Of a DNA stretch of 64,000 nucleotides, positions 47,079-56,282 are shown piece by piece. The position numbers and the translations under genes are program-made. Position 1 is the stretch's first letter; every line of letters starts with the position of its first letter. Under the pieces are notes generated by a model. It was given only the letters and a program-made list of their open reading frames with translations. It ran no database searches and was not told the DNA's origin. The DNA is from Paramylibacter ulvae (GTDB taxonomy: Bacteria; Pseudomonadota; Alphaproteobacteria; Rhodobacterales; Rhodobacteraceae), in assembly GCF_014652655.1 (NCBI RefSeq), contig NZ_BMZF01000002.1, positions 186,001 to 250,000 on the forward strand, given 5' to 3'.

Positions 47079-47843
47079 CTAATCTTTTTTGGCGGCTAAC
47101 CTTGCGAGTTTTTCTTCAAGCCGGCGTTTTTTGTTTTCCTTACGAAGCTGTTTTTGTTTTGGGTCGATACGGCTCCGTCGTTCGCCCGCTTGTTCCATAT
47201 TTTTATGGTGCAAGTCTAGGGCGTCTTGAACGTCTTCGAAATAAGTGACCTTCCCATCTTTTAGCACCGCACCTGAATCGCATAGCTCTGATATTTGGCG
47301 CGTGGAATGTGAAACAATAATTGCGCCGCTGTCTTGTAGTCGCTCTTTCATCACGAGCCGGCATTTGTTTTTAAACCTTGCATCACCAACTGCCATGACC
47401 TCGTCAACCAAGTATGTGTCGAACTTTACACCCATAGAGACACCAAATGACAAGCGTGAACGCATCCCTGATGAATATGACTCTAGGGGTAAATTAAAGT
47501 GTTTTCCCAGCTCTGCAAAATCGCGGACAAATTCGATAAGGTCATCAGTATCAATACCATAAACCCGCGCCAAAAATCGGACGTTTTGCACACCAGTTAG
47601 TTCTTTGTGAAAACTGCCTGCGTAACCAACGGGCCATGAAATAGCGCCTGTTTTTTTGATCGTCCCTGAATCATAGTGAACTGATCCCGAAATCATATTT
47701 AATAGGCTGGATTTCCCCGCGCCATTTGCACCAAGCAGCGCGACGCTTTTGTTCGATGGGAAAGTCACGGACAAATTGTCGGCAACTTTGTGTGATGTGC
47801 CGTTCAGGCGGTATACCTTTGTCAGATTGCGGATTTCAATCAT
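47079..47843 (-). CDS. kpsT: Polysaccharide export ABC transporter ATPase (KpsT-like)
   Basis: 254-residue ATPase driving capsular polysaccharide export across the inner membrane. Walker A GANGAGKSSLLN, signature YSSGMRSRLSF, Walker B TYLVDEVMAVGD and the switch VSHS are intact. The C-terminal 35 residues after the ATPase core are strongly basic (KQKQLRKENKKRRLEEKLA), longer than in E. coli KpsT. The ATG at 47843 gives the normal start MIEIRNLTK. Adjacent to kpsE, with kpsM divergent. Confidence 0.88.
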   Translation of the reverse strand: MIEIRNLTKVYRLNGTSHKVADNLSVTFPSNKSVALLGANGAGKSSLLNMISGSVHYDSGTIKKTGAISWPVGYAGSFHKELTGVQNVRFLARVYGIDTDDLIEFVRDFAELGKHFNLPLESYSSGMRSRLSFGVSMGVKFDTYLVDEVMAVGDARFKNKCRLVMKERLQDSGAIIVSHSTRQISELCDSGAVLKDGKVTYFEDVQDALDLHHKNMEQAGERRSRIDPKQKQLRKENKKRRLEEKLARLAAKKD

Positions 47844-47844
47844 G

Positions 47845-49068
47845 CTATGCTTGGCGGTCGCGAACGCTGTAAAAAACCAAGGTTCCAATGGACCAAATGA
47901 GAAAGAGGAAAAATGTGATCATTCCTGTGATTGTGGTGCGTTTTGGAAACTGAGATGTTTCAGCTTGGGTTGGTTCAATATATGCGGCCAAATACCGGCT
48001 CTTGCGGCGAGCATCCGATAGCGCGCTATCATATGTGGCCAATGCGCTGACATAAGATGTTTGTGCAAATTCTAAATCCACACGCATTTCTTCGTAGGTT
48101 GTTAACAGATCGGTAAAGCGCATGTTTTCCGGCCCACTTCCTCCCAGTTTTGCGCGCTCTTGTGCGATGCGTGCCTCAATCGCGGCAATTTTGCGTGAAA
48201 TTTGATCTTTGCGTGCGTCCTGCCGACTGGCGGTTTTATCCAACAGATCCTGTTCGATTAATGCCTCTGCGAGTTGTTGTTGCAACGAAGATAGAATTCC
48301 CATCTGGCTTTGCAAATCTACGTTGGGATCGACAATCAAATTATCCGATCGGAATTTGGAAATTATTTGGCGTACGGATTTAAGCCGCTCAACAGCGTTA
48401 TCAAGCTCTAGCTTGGCAAAGCGGGTGGCATCGGATTGCGCAATCGCACTAAGCCGGTTGATAAGCAGGCTTGATTCATCAAATATTTCTTGTGCGATCC
48501 GCGTCGCATCTTCTGGGCTAAATGCGAGCACCTGAAGCTCAATTAATTGCGTTGATGAATTGTAGTATATTTTCACCATGCGCGACCAGTAACGCACCAA
48601 TTCTTCGATTGGGTCGGACGGGTCAAACGAAAACACAGGGTCATTGTCGGGCTTGCTGTACAGTGCCTTAAGGTCAAGTGATGTGTTGATCTTGGCCACC
48701 AATTCTTGACTTTGAATATATTCAAACAAGATATCAGTGTCGGATGTACCAGACGATCCAAGTGATGCGACGCCACCAAGGATATCAAGGCCAGACGATG
48801 TTTCCTCTTGGCGTACGGTAAACCCGACGGTTGATGAAAATTGATCCGCAGCGCGCGCGCTGAAATACCAGATACAGATAGCGGCTGGTGCGACAACAAA
48901 CAAAATAAATGAAAGAAGCACAAAAAGATGACGAAGTTTGAAACGCGACCTTCCCGATGGGATTGGCATCGACGAATAATCGGCCTCTGCTGTCGTGTCG
49001 TTTTTTTCCTTCATGTTTTCACTCGTTATCTTGTTTTTTGATGTGGATTGTCTGCTTGAATTTGACAT
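47845..49068 (-). CDS. kpsE: Capsule polysaccharide export inner-membrane protein (KpsE-like)
   Basis: 407-residue chain-length/export co-factor of the Wzz/KpsE class. A cytoplasmic tail and transmembrane helix (LFVLLSFILFVVAPAAICIWYF, about residues 49-70) lead to a long periplasmic part with coiled-coil stretches (LQQQLAEALIEQDLLDKTA). A second helix lies near the C-terminus (ITGMITFFLFLIWSIGTLVFY). It bridges the ABC transporter to the outer-membrane exit protein, which is not in the window. Stop one base from the kpsT start. Confidence 0.85.
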   Translation of the reverse strand: MSNSSRQSTSKNKITSENMKEKNDTTAEADYSSMPIPSGRSRFKLRHLFVLLSFILFVVAPAAICIWYFSARAADQFSSTVGFTVRQEETSSGLDILGGVASLGSSGTSDTDILFEYIQSQELVAKINTSLDLKALYSKPDNDPVFSFDPSDPIEELVRYWSRMVKIYYNSSTQLIELQVLAFSPEDATRIAQEIFDESSLLINRLSAIAQSDATRFAKLELDNAVERLKSVRQIISKFRSDNLIVDPNVDLQSQMGILSSLQQQLAEALIEQDLLDKTASRQDARKDQISRKIAAIEARIAQERAKLGGSGPENMRFTDLLTTYEEMRVDLEFAQTSYVSALATYDSALSDARRKSRYLAAYIEPTQAETSQFPKRTTITGMITFFLFLIWSIGTLVFYSVRDRQA

Positions 49069-49168
49069 AACGCTTTCGTTGCTTATCGCTCGGAGTTTAG
49101 GTTGTTAAACCATGTTTTAGGGAATAAAGTTAAGCAATGTAAGAGAAAAGACCCCCAACTTGACCGAA

Positions 49169-49960
49169 ATGAAATCACAAGCACTTGGAATTCAAAAGCA
49201 ACGCTTTGCATCTGCGCGGACAATATTGTCTTTGATGTTGCGTGAAATGGCGACCAGCTATGGTAAATCGCCAAGTGATTTTTTTTGGGCGGTCGCAGAA
49301 CCGGTATTGAGCATCGCATTATTGACGTTTGTATTCTCTTTGGCGCTAAAGTCGCCGTCGTTGGGCTCAAATTTTGCGATATTTTACGCTTCAGGCTATT
49401 TACCGTTTTATGTGTATTCTCAGGTTCAACTTAAAATCGCTAACTCTTTGTCATTTTCCAAACGGCTTTTGTCTTATTCACGTGTAAAATTTACAGATGC
49501 TATTTTCGCACGGTTGTTTGTAAATTTGGCGATATTGGTAACAGTATTCTATTTTCTGATTACAGCAATCGAGTGGCTGTATGTGACGCATACAGTTCAT
49601 CAATATGAATATATGATTCTTGGTGTTTTGATGGCCACCATTATGGGGCTTGGCGTTGGAACGCTGAATATATTTCTTTTTGTATATGTGCCTAATTGGG
49701 AAAACCTATGGCGCATTGTGACCCGCCCGTTGGTGTTTTTGTCGGCGGTTTTGTATATTGTCGAAGATGTGCCATCAGAATATCAAAAATATCTTTTGAT
49801 CAATCCACTTACGCATGTGACAGGTATGGTGCGCAAAGGATTTTACCCAACCTATACTGCTGATCACATTTCGGTTTCCTATGTGATGGGGTTTGGATTA
49901 ACTTGTTTTGCTGTTGGTTTGTTTTTCCTGTTCCTGTTTCGAAAACAAATGCGCAGTTAA
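49169..49960 (+). CDS. kpsM: Polysaccharide export ABC transporter permease (KpsM-like)
   Basis: 263-residue ABC-2 type permease with six hydrophobic segments, the partner of KpsT in capsule export. The N-terminal SPSDFFWAVAEPVLSIALLTFVFS and the C-terminal AVGLFFLFLFRKQ are typical. It is transcribed away from kpsE-kpsT across a 100-base gap; in many genomes kpsM and kpsT are adjacent. The ATG at 49169 is preferred, with a TTG at 49160 possible. hrcA begins 52 bases after its stop on the same strand. Confidence 0.85.
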   Translation: MKSQALGIQKQRFASARTILSLMLREMATSYGKSPSDFFWAVAEPVLSIALLTFVFSLALKSPSLGSNFAIFYASGYLPFYVYSQVQLKIANSLSFSKRLLSYSRVKFTDAIFARLFVNLAILVTVFYFLITAIEWLYVTHTVHQYEYMILGVLMATIMGLGVGTLNIFLFVYVPNWENLWRIVTRPLVFLSAVLYIVEDVPSEYQKYLLINPLTHVTGMVRKGFYPTYTADHISVSYVMGFGLTCFAVGLFFLFLFRKQMRS

Positions 49961-50012
49961 TCCAGATTGACCAATGCGCACGGAGTTTTTAGGAACGTAA
50001 GGCATAAACCAT

Positions 50013-51077
50013 GTGGTATTTGACGTGAACACGACGAACCCAACCAATGATATGACAGATCGCAGCCGCGAAGTTTTTCGCTTGTTGGTGGAATCTTATT
50101 TGGAAACGGGCGACCCTGTTGGATCGCGCACGTTAACGCGGAGCTTGTCTGAAAAAGTGTCCGCTGCCACCATCCGCAATGTGATGCAGGATTTGGAACA
50201 TCTGGGTTTGTTAAACAGCCCTCATATTAGTGCCGGGCGCATCCCAACACAACTTGGCCTGCGTCTGTTTGTTGACGGGTTCATGGAGGTCGGCGATCTG
50301 GGTGGTGCGCAGCGGCGTGAAATTGATAAACAGATGTCAGATGAAAGCGAAATTTCATCCCTATTGGATCATGCCGGATCATTGTTATCTGGTCTTACGC
50401 ACACCGCTTCGGTGGTGATGGCGCCAAAAACAGAATCACCAATAAAGCACATCGAATTTGTCAGCCTTGCCCCTGATCGTGCATTGGTCGTTTTGGTAAC
50501 CGAAGATGGGCATGTGGAAAATCGCGTATTCACGCCCCCTATTGGCCAAACACCATCAGCAATGCGCGAGGCTGCAAATTTTTTGAATGCGATGGTGGCT
50601 GGGCATACCGTGCGCGAACTGAAATCAATTGTTGAACGTGAAATATCGGCGCGTCGATCTGAATTGGATGCGCTGGCGCAAAATCTGATCACCGCTGGCG
50701 TTGCGGTCTGGAGTAAGGATGCAAATAACGAGGAACGATTGATCGTACGTGGTCGTTCGAACTTGTTAACTGATGCTGGAAGCGAAGAAGATATGGCGCG
50801 CATTCGCCAGTTGTTTGACGATCTAGAAGCCAAGAAAGATATCGCCCAGTTTTTGGATCTTACGGATGCGGGTGATGGGGTGAAAATATTTATTGGCTCT
50901 GAAAACAAACTCTTTTCACTTTCGGGGTCGTCATTGGTGGTTTCACCGTATATGGATGCTGATCGAAAAGTGATCGGTGCGGTCGGCGTAATTGGCCCCA
51001 CGCGGTTGAACTATGGGCGGATCGTGCCCATTGTGGATTATACGGCCCAATTGGTTGGGCGCATGTTAAGAGGCTGA
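50013..51077 (+). CDS. hrcA: Heat-inducible transcription repressor HrcA
   Basis: 354-residue repressor of groESL-type heat-shock operons, acting at CIRCE operators. The N-terminal winged helix (REVFRLLVESYLETGDPVGSRTL, SAATIRNVMQDLEHLGLL) and the HISAGRIPTQLGLRLFVDGF segment identify it. The start is uncertain: GTG 50013 has AAGG ten bases upstream; GTG 50025 and ATG 50052 (MTDRSREVF) are alternatives. No CIRCE element is seen in this window. Confidence 0.93.
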   Translation: MVFDVNTTNPTNDMTDRSREVFRLLVESYLETGDPVGSRTLTRSLSEKVSAATIRNVMQDLEHLGLLNSPHISAGRIPTQLGLRLFVDGFMEVGDLGGAQRREIDKQMSDESEISSLLDHAGSLLSGLTHTASVVMAPKTESPIKHIEFVSLAPDRALVVLVTEDGHVENRVFTPPIGQTPSAMREAANFLNAMVAGHTVRELKSIVEREISARRSELDALAQNLITAGVAVWSKDANNEERLIVRGRSNLLTDAGSEEDMARIRQLFDDLEAKKDIAQFLDLTDAGDGVKIFIGSENKLFSLSGSSLVVSPYMDADRKVIGAVGVIGPTRLNYGRIVPIVDYTAQLVGRMLRG

Positions 51078-51080
51078 AAC

Positions 51081-51665
51081 ATGGCGGATACAAACGGCAA
51101 ACCAAAGATTGATTTGGACGAAGAAATGAAAGATTTGGAACGGTTTTTGGACGAAGACGCCGAACCGATTGCGGAACCAAAAGAAGAAACCGATGACGAT
51201 GCAGTTGTTGCGTTGCAAACAGAAAACGAAGACCTAAAGGATCGTTTGATGCGCGCAATGGCAGAGGCAGAAAACCAACGCAAACGCGGCGAACGTGATC
51301 GCCGTGATGCGGAAATTTATGGCGGGCGCAAGCTGGGCCGTGATTTATTGCCTGTGTACGACAATATGAAACGCGCATTGGAACATGCGACAGACGAACA
51401 GCGTGCAGCAAACAAAGGTTTGTTTGAGGGTATCGAATTAACTCAACGTGAATTGATCAGCGTATTTGCAAAACATCAAATCGTGCCAATCGTTCCAGAA
51501 GTCGGCGTAAAATTTAACCCCGAAATTCACGAAGCAATGTACGAAGCCCCCGTCCCTGGTGTGGACAAAGGTTGCGTTGCACAGGTGATGAACGAAGGTT
51601 TCATGATCGCAGAAAAACTTTTGCGCCCTGCACAAGTTGGCGTATCATCAGGATCACCAACTTAA
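51081..51665 (+). CDS. grpE: Nucleotide exchange factor GrpE
   Basis: 194-residue co-chaperone that releases ADP from DnaK. A long helical N-terminal part (LQTENEDLKDRLMRAMAEAENQRKRGERD) precedes the beta domain with EVGVKFNPEIHEAMYEAPVPG and VMNEGFMIAEKLLRPAQVGVS. It starts three bases after hrcA, the classic heat-shock pair. Confidence 0.95.
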   Translation: MADTNGKPKIDLDEEMKDLERFLDEDAEPIAEPKEETDDDAVVALQTENEDLKDRLMRAMAEAENQRKRGERDRRDAEIYGGRKLGRDLLPVYDNMKRALEHATDEQRAANKGLFEGIELTQRELISVFAKHQIVPIVPEVGVKFNPEIHEAMYEAPVPGVDKGCVAQVMNEGFMIAEKLLRPAQVGVSSGSPT

Positions 51666-51677
51666 GCGAGCGAAATC

Positions 51678-52070
51678 ATGTCCCAAGGCCAAAGATCAAT
51701 GCCGATATTATCCGTAAAGGATGTTTTGAAATCTGCTGATTTTTTCGCGGGAATGGGATTTGATATTGCGGGACACTGGAATAACGACGATGGCAGCGTA
51801 AATTTTGCCATCGTTCATTTGGATACGATTACCGTTGGATTGATGCGTGATACGGATGCACGTGGATCTGGTGAAAACTGGGTTTCGTATTTTTATGTCA
51901 ATGATATCAATGCGTTTTCGGATCATATTCAAGGAAATGGTATTGAACTTGCACGCGAATTAGTGGATCAGGTTTATGGCTGTCGCGATTTAGAAGTGAT
52001 TGATCTGGACGGTAATCGGATGTGTTTTGGTCAAGATTTAACGCCTGGCACGGCTGGTCCGGGATTGTAG
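51678..52070 (+). CDS. VOC/bleomycin-resistance superfamily protein
   Basis: 130-residue vicinal oxygen chelate fold protein. Two beta-alpha-beta halves are visible: SMPILSVKDVLKSADFF...HLDTITVGLM and YFYVNDINAFSDHI...DLEVIDLDGNRMCFGQ. Metal ligands would be a histidine in VHLDT and a late glutamate. Function unknown; the family includes glyoxalases and antibiotic-binding proteins. 12 bases after grpE, perhaps by chance. Confidence 0.82.
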   Translation: MSQGQRSMPILSVKDVLKSADFFAGMGFDIAGHWNNDDGSVNFAIVHLDTITVGLMRDTDARGSGENWVSYFYVNDINAFSDHIQGNGIELARELVDQVYGCRDLEVIDLDGNRMCFGQDLTPGTAGPGL

Positions 52071-52104
52071 TTTTTGGTTATTTGAACAAAATGAAGGCTG
52101 GGGT

Positions 52105-54762
52105 TTAATCCAGTTTGCCACGTAGTTCGTAAATCAGAGCAAGTGCATCTTTGGGCGTTAGTTCGTCTGGCAAAATATCACGTATCGCATTTTCGATTTC
52201 GGATTCTTTTGCTGCTGGCTGTGCTGGTGTTGGGGTGGCGTTGAACAATGGCAATTCATCCAGCAATGACTGTGTTTTGCCGCCGCCAGATGCAGCACCG
52301 TCTTCGAGTTTTTCCAATACTGATCGCGCGCGTTCAATAACGGCAGCAGGCAATCCAGCTAGTTTGGCAACCTGTACACCATATGAACGATCAGCAGCAC
52401 CGCGTTTTACCTCGTGAAGGAAAATGATGTCACCTTCCCATTCGCGCACAGATACGGTGGCGTTCATAAGACCAGAAAGCTGTGAAGTAAGACCTGTAAG
52501 TTCATGATAATGCGTTGCAAATAATGTTCGGCACTTGTTTACGTCATGCAGGTGTTCCAATGTAGCCCACGCAATTGACAACCCATCATAAGTGGCCGTA
52601 CCGCGACCAATTTCATCCAATATAACCAAGGCGCCATCGTTTGCTTGGTTCAGGATCGCGGCGGTTTCAACCATTTCAACCATGAATGTGGAACGCCCGC
52701 GGGCAAGATCATCCGATGCGCCAACGCGGCTAAATAATTGCGTTACAACTCCGATCTCGGCGCTTGCTGCGGGCACAAAACTTCCCATTTGGGCAAGCAA
52801 TGCGATTAACGCGTTTTGGCGCAGGAATGTCGATTTACCCGCCATGTTTGGACCCGTTAACAGCCAAGCGGGCTTTGCATCGGTGCCATCAGCACTTAGA
52901 TCACAATCATTGGCCACGAACGCATGGTTACCATCGCGCCGCAACGCGGATTCAACAACGGGGTGGCGGCCAGAAACGATGTTGAACGTGCGATCATTTA
53001 ATAGTTTCGGGCGTACCCAATCGTCGCCATTTGCCAAATCGGCAAGTGCGGAAGAAAGATCAATTTCAGCCAAAGCCTTGGCGGCAACGGATACCGTATC
53101 AGATTGTTCCAATATGGATGAACAAAGTTGTGTAAATATTTGTTTTTCAATTTCTAATGCACGACCACCCGCATTCAAAATTTTGGTTTCGAGCTCTGAT
53201 AATTCAACCGTGGTAAATCGAACGGCGTTTGCTGTTGTTTGACGGTGAATGAATTTGTCCGAAAATTTATCACTCAGCATTTTTGACGCGTGGGTTGCTG
53301 GCGTTTCAATGAAATACCCAAGAACATTGTTGTGTTTGATTTTTAGGGCATTGATCCCAGTTAAGGTACTGTATTCCGCTTGATGTGCTGAAATAACCTT
53401 GCGCCCTTCATCGCGAAGTTTGCGAGCTTCATCGAGTTCACCGTTATATCCATCGGCAACAAACCCACCGTCGCGTGCCAATAGCGGTGGTTCAAGTACA
53501 AGTGCCGCGCCAAGTGCGTTGAACAGTTCGTCGTGACCTTGCAAATCATTGCAAGCATCAATCAGGTTTTGTGGCAATTCATCTGCACACAAAGCGTTTG
53601 CCAGTTGTGCGCCCTGTTCCAAACCCTTTTGAATGGCGGATAAATCACGTGGGCCCGCGCGATCGAGGGATATGCGTGATAATGCACGATCCATATCTGG
53701 TGTTTGTTTCAATGCGTCACGAGCGATGTCTTTCGCGGTGGTGGCTTGTGTAAAAAAGCCAACGGCATCAAGGCGTGCATTTATCGTGGTGATATTGGTG
53801 GAAGGTGCGGTCAATCGGCGTTCCAGCAAACGTGCTCCACCGCCTGTGACAGTGCGGTCAATCGTGCGCAGCAACGTTGAATCGCGACCACCGGACAAAT
53901 TGTGCGTGATTTCCAAATTGCGCCGTGTTGCGGCGTCAATCTGCATCGCGGTATTTGCGCTTTCTTTGATTGGCGGGCGCAGTAAGGGTAATTTGCCTTT
54001 TTGCGTGATGGCAAGGTAATCGACGATTGCGCCAAGCGCACCCAGTTCAGCGCGGGCAAATTGGCCAAACCCATCCAATGATTTAACACCGAATTGTTTT
54101 TGCAAACGATCAGTTCCCGCTGTGCTATCAAAGCTCGCGGGTGAAAGTTCAGTGATCGCAGCACCTGCGTCTTCTATGATTTCGTGCAATTCTTGGCCCA
54201 ATGCATCGGTGATCAACACTTCCTTTGGGGCAAGGCGTGCGAGCAATGGCCCAAGCGCAATGCGCGGACAACTTTGCACCAAAAAATCACCTGTCGAAAC
54301 ATCGGTCCATGCCAGTGCAAATTCACCACGCACCTCTGTACAGGCGCAAAGATAGTTATGATGACGCGCATTCAAGAGGCTGTCTTCGGTCAAGGTACCA
54401 GGCGTCACGAGCCGCACAACACCGCGTTTCACAACAGATTTGTAACCGCGTTTTTTCGCCTCTTCTGGTGATTCCAGTTGTTCACAAACGGCAACGCGAA
54501 AACCCTTTCGGATCAGAGTTAAAAAATACCCCTCAGCGGCATGATGTGGAACGCCACACATTGGGATATCATCGCCATTATGTTTGCCGCGTTTTGTGAG
54601 TGCGATGTCCAATGCTTCGGCCGCGTGAACAGCATCATCGAAAAACATTTCGTAAAAATCACCCATGCGATAAAACAATAGCGCATCAGGATATTCAGAT
54701 TTGATTTCCAAAAATTGCGCCATCATTGGTGTGACGGTTGATTTCGATGCAGACACAAACAT
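52105..54762 (-). CDS. mutS: DNA mismatch repair protein MutS
   Basis: 885-residue mismatch-recognition ATPase. The N-terminal mismatch-binding motif with the phenylalanine and glutamate (RMGDFYEMF) lies at about residues 32-40. The Walker A TGPNMAGKSTFLRQ lies near residue 636 and VILDEIGRGTATYDGLS follows. The tail PDELTPKDALALIYELRGKLD is the C-terminal helix. It starts at an ATG at 54762 and is divergent from the DUF1800 gene. Confidence 0.97.
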   Translation of the reverse strand: MFVSASKSTVTPMMAQFLEIKSEYPDALLFYRMGDFYEMFFDDAVHAAEALDIALTKRGKHNGDDIPMCGVPHHAAEGYFLTLIRKGFRVAVCEQLESPEEAKKRGYKSVVKRGVVRLVTPGTLTEDSLLNARHHNYLCACTEVRGEFALAWTDVSTGDFLVQSCPRIALGPLLARLAPKEVLITDALGQELHEIIEDAGAAITELSPASFDSTAGTDRLQKQFGVKSLDGFGQFARAELGALGAIVDYLAITQKGKLPLLRPPIKESANTAMQIDAATRRNLEITHNLSGGRDSTLLRTIDRTVTGGGARLLERRLTAPSTNITTINARLDAVGFFTQATTAKDIARDALKQTPDMDRALSRISLDRAGPRDLSAIQKGLEQGAQLANALCADELPQNLIDACNDLQGHDELFNALGAALVLEPPLLARDGGFVADGYNGELDEARKLRDEGRKVISAHQAEYSTLTGINALKIKHNNVLGYFIETPATHASKMLSDKFSDKFIHRQTTANAVRFTTVELSELETKILNAGGRALEIEKQIFTQLCSSILEQSDTVSVAAKALAEIDLSSALADLANGDDWVRPKLLNDRTFNIVSGRHPVVESALRRDGNHAFVANDCDLSADGTDAKPAWLLTGPNMAGKSTFLRQNALIALLAQMGSFVPAASAEIGVVTQLFSRVGASDDLARGRSTFMVEMVETAAILNQANDGALVILDEIGRGTATYDGLSIAWATLEHLHDVNKCRTLFATHYHELTGLTSQLSGLMNATVSVREWEGDIIFLHEVKRGAADRSYGVQVAKLAGLPAAVIERARSVLEKLEDGAASGGGKTQSLLDELPLFNATPTPAQPAAKESEIENAIRDILPDELTPKDALALIYELRGKLD

Positions 54763-54914
54763 TCCCCAATAGTGTTTCGCGTGACGATACCCAAACTGCT
54801 GCGCCGCGAAAAGCGGTTTTTCGGGTGGGGTTTCGCAACCATATGGCGCGAAATTTCGACGGACAGATGAATTTGTTTCGTATAATGCTTATGTATCGCG
54901 AAACATTAGGAGTG

Positions 54915-56279
54915 ATGGTTTTGCAAATTGATGAACAGGCTGCAATTCGTTTTGGATTTGGTTTGTCGCCAAATCAACCAAACCCACAAGACCTAAGCTC
55001 TGTTCTGGCTCAGTTGAACGGGGTGGATACATTTGCGATAAAGTTCCCACTGTATTCGACCGATCAAGGATTAAACGCGCTGTCCGATTTTGCGGCGGCG
55101 CGAAAAGTTGAAAAAACCGGAGCGGCCGATGGGGCCGCGATGGTTAAGTCACAAAAAAAGATTGTTCGCCAACTTTCACAGCAGACATATCGAAATCTAT
55201 TTGCGCGCGCGGTTGATAGCACGGACGGATTTCGCGAACGGTTGTCGTGGTTTTGGACAGATCATTTTTCGGTGTCGGCGCGCGGTCGCAAGCTGGGCGT
55301 ATTGATGCCGACAATGATAGATTCCGCAATCCGCCCCAACCTTTCGGGGAAATTTAGCGACATGTTGATGGCTGTTAATTTACACCCTGCGATGTTGGAA
55401 TATCTGGATCAAAGCAGTTCAATCGGCCCCAATAGCGATTTTGCGCAAAAGCGTAAAAATAAGGGGCTAAATGAAAATTTAGCACGTGAAATGTTAGAGC
55501 TACACACCATGGGTGTGGGTGGTGGGTATTCACAAACGGATGTGCGTGAATTGGCGGAATTGCTGACAGGATTGCGGGTGAATGCCAAGGGTGTGCGATA
55601 TAACCCTGTGTTTGCAGAGCCAGGAACGGAATATATTCTGGGTAAATCATATGGCGGGGAGGAAGAAGAGCTTCGCCATATTAAACAGTTTTTGCGCGAT
55701 ATTTCAGTGAATCCGATAACGGCTAAACATTTGGCGCGAAAACTAGCGGTTCATTTTATTTCAGATATGCCATCTGAAGATTTGATTGAACATATGGCAG
55801 ATAAATACTTGGCTAGTGACGGTAACCTGCACGAAATTTACAGCGCGATGTTATCTCATACATCGGCGTGGGAAACGCCGCGTGCCAAGGTGAAACAGCC
55901 GTTTGATTTTGTGGTCTCCGTGCATCGTGCATTGGGTGGGTCAGGTCAAGGTATCTTGGCACTAAAACGCGGGCGATTTAATTCACAAACACATGTCCCC
56001 ATGCGCCTTATGGGTCAAAATTTTTTGCAACCTGATGGGCCCGATGGTTGGCCAGAAGATGGCGAACACTGGATTACACCAGCGGGATTGGCAGGGCGTG
56101 TGCAATTTGCGATGCAAATGGCCGAAACGATGGATGGGGATGTCGATCCACGCGCATTTGTGACGCAAGCGGTTGGGCGAGATGCCAGCAAAGACATTCA
56201 TTTGGCGGCGGCGCGTGCAGAATCCAAGATCGAAGGATTGGCACTAATTCTTGCCTCTCCTGATTTTAACAGGAGATAA
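54915..56279 (+). CDS. DUF1800 family protein
   Basis: 454-residue DUF1800 protein. Family marks are the opening AIRFGFGLSP, the FWTDHFSVSARG segment and DVRELAELLTGLRV. The ATG at 54915 is used; a TTG at 54921 would have a better-spaced AGGAG. The open frame to 54738 overlaps mutS and looks non-coding. Function is unproven; DUF1800 proteins nearly always occur next to DUF1501 proteins and are thought to be exported. Three bases separate it from the DUF1501 gene. Confidence 0.85.
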   Translation: MVLQIDEQAAIRFGFGLSPNQPNPQDLSSVLAQLNGVDTFAIKFPLYSTDQGLNALSDFAAARKVEKTGAADGAAMVKSQKKIVRQLSQQTYRNLFARAVDSTDGFRERLSWFWTDHFSVSARGRKLGVLMPTMIDSAIRPNLSGKFSDMLMAVNLHPAMLEYLDQSSSIGPNSDFAQKRKNKGLNENLAREMLELHTMGVGGGYSQTDVRELAELLTGLRVNAKGVRYNPVFAEPGTEYILGKSYGGEEEELRHIKQFLRDISVNPITAKHLARKLAVHFISDMPSEDLIEHMADKYLASDGNLHEIYSAMLSHTSAWETPRAKVKQPFDFVVSVHRALGGSGQGILALKRGRFNSQTHVPMRLMGQNFLQPDGPDGWPEDGEHWITPAGLAGRVQFAMQMAETMDGDVDPRAFVTQAVGRDASKDIHLAAARAESKIEGLALILASPDFNRR

Positions 56280-56282
56280 GCG

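Noticed and set aside
49961-50012. A CIRCE operator expected before hrcA
   Set aside because: No TTAGCACTC-N9-GAGTGCTAA pattern is present in this gap or noticed anywhere else in the window.
54738-54914. Upstream extension of the DUF1800 frame
   Set aside because: It overlaps the mutS start and looks non-coding; the recognised domain begins after 54915.
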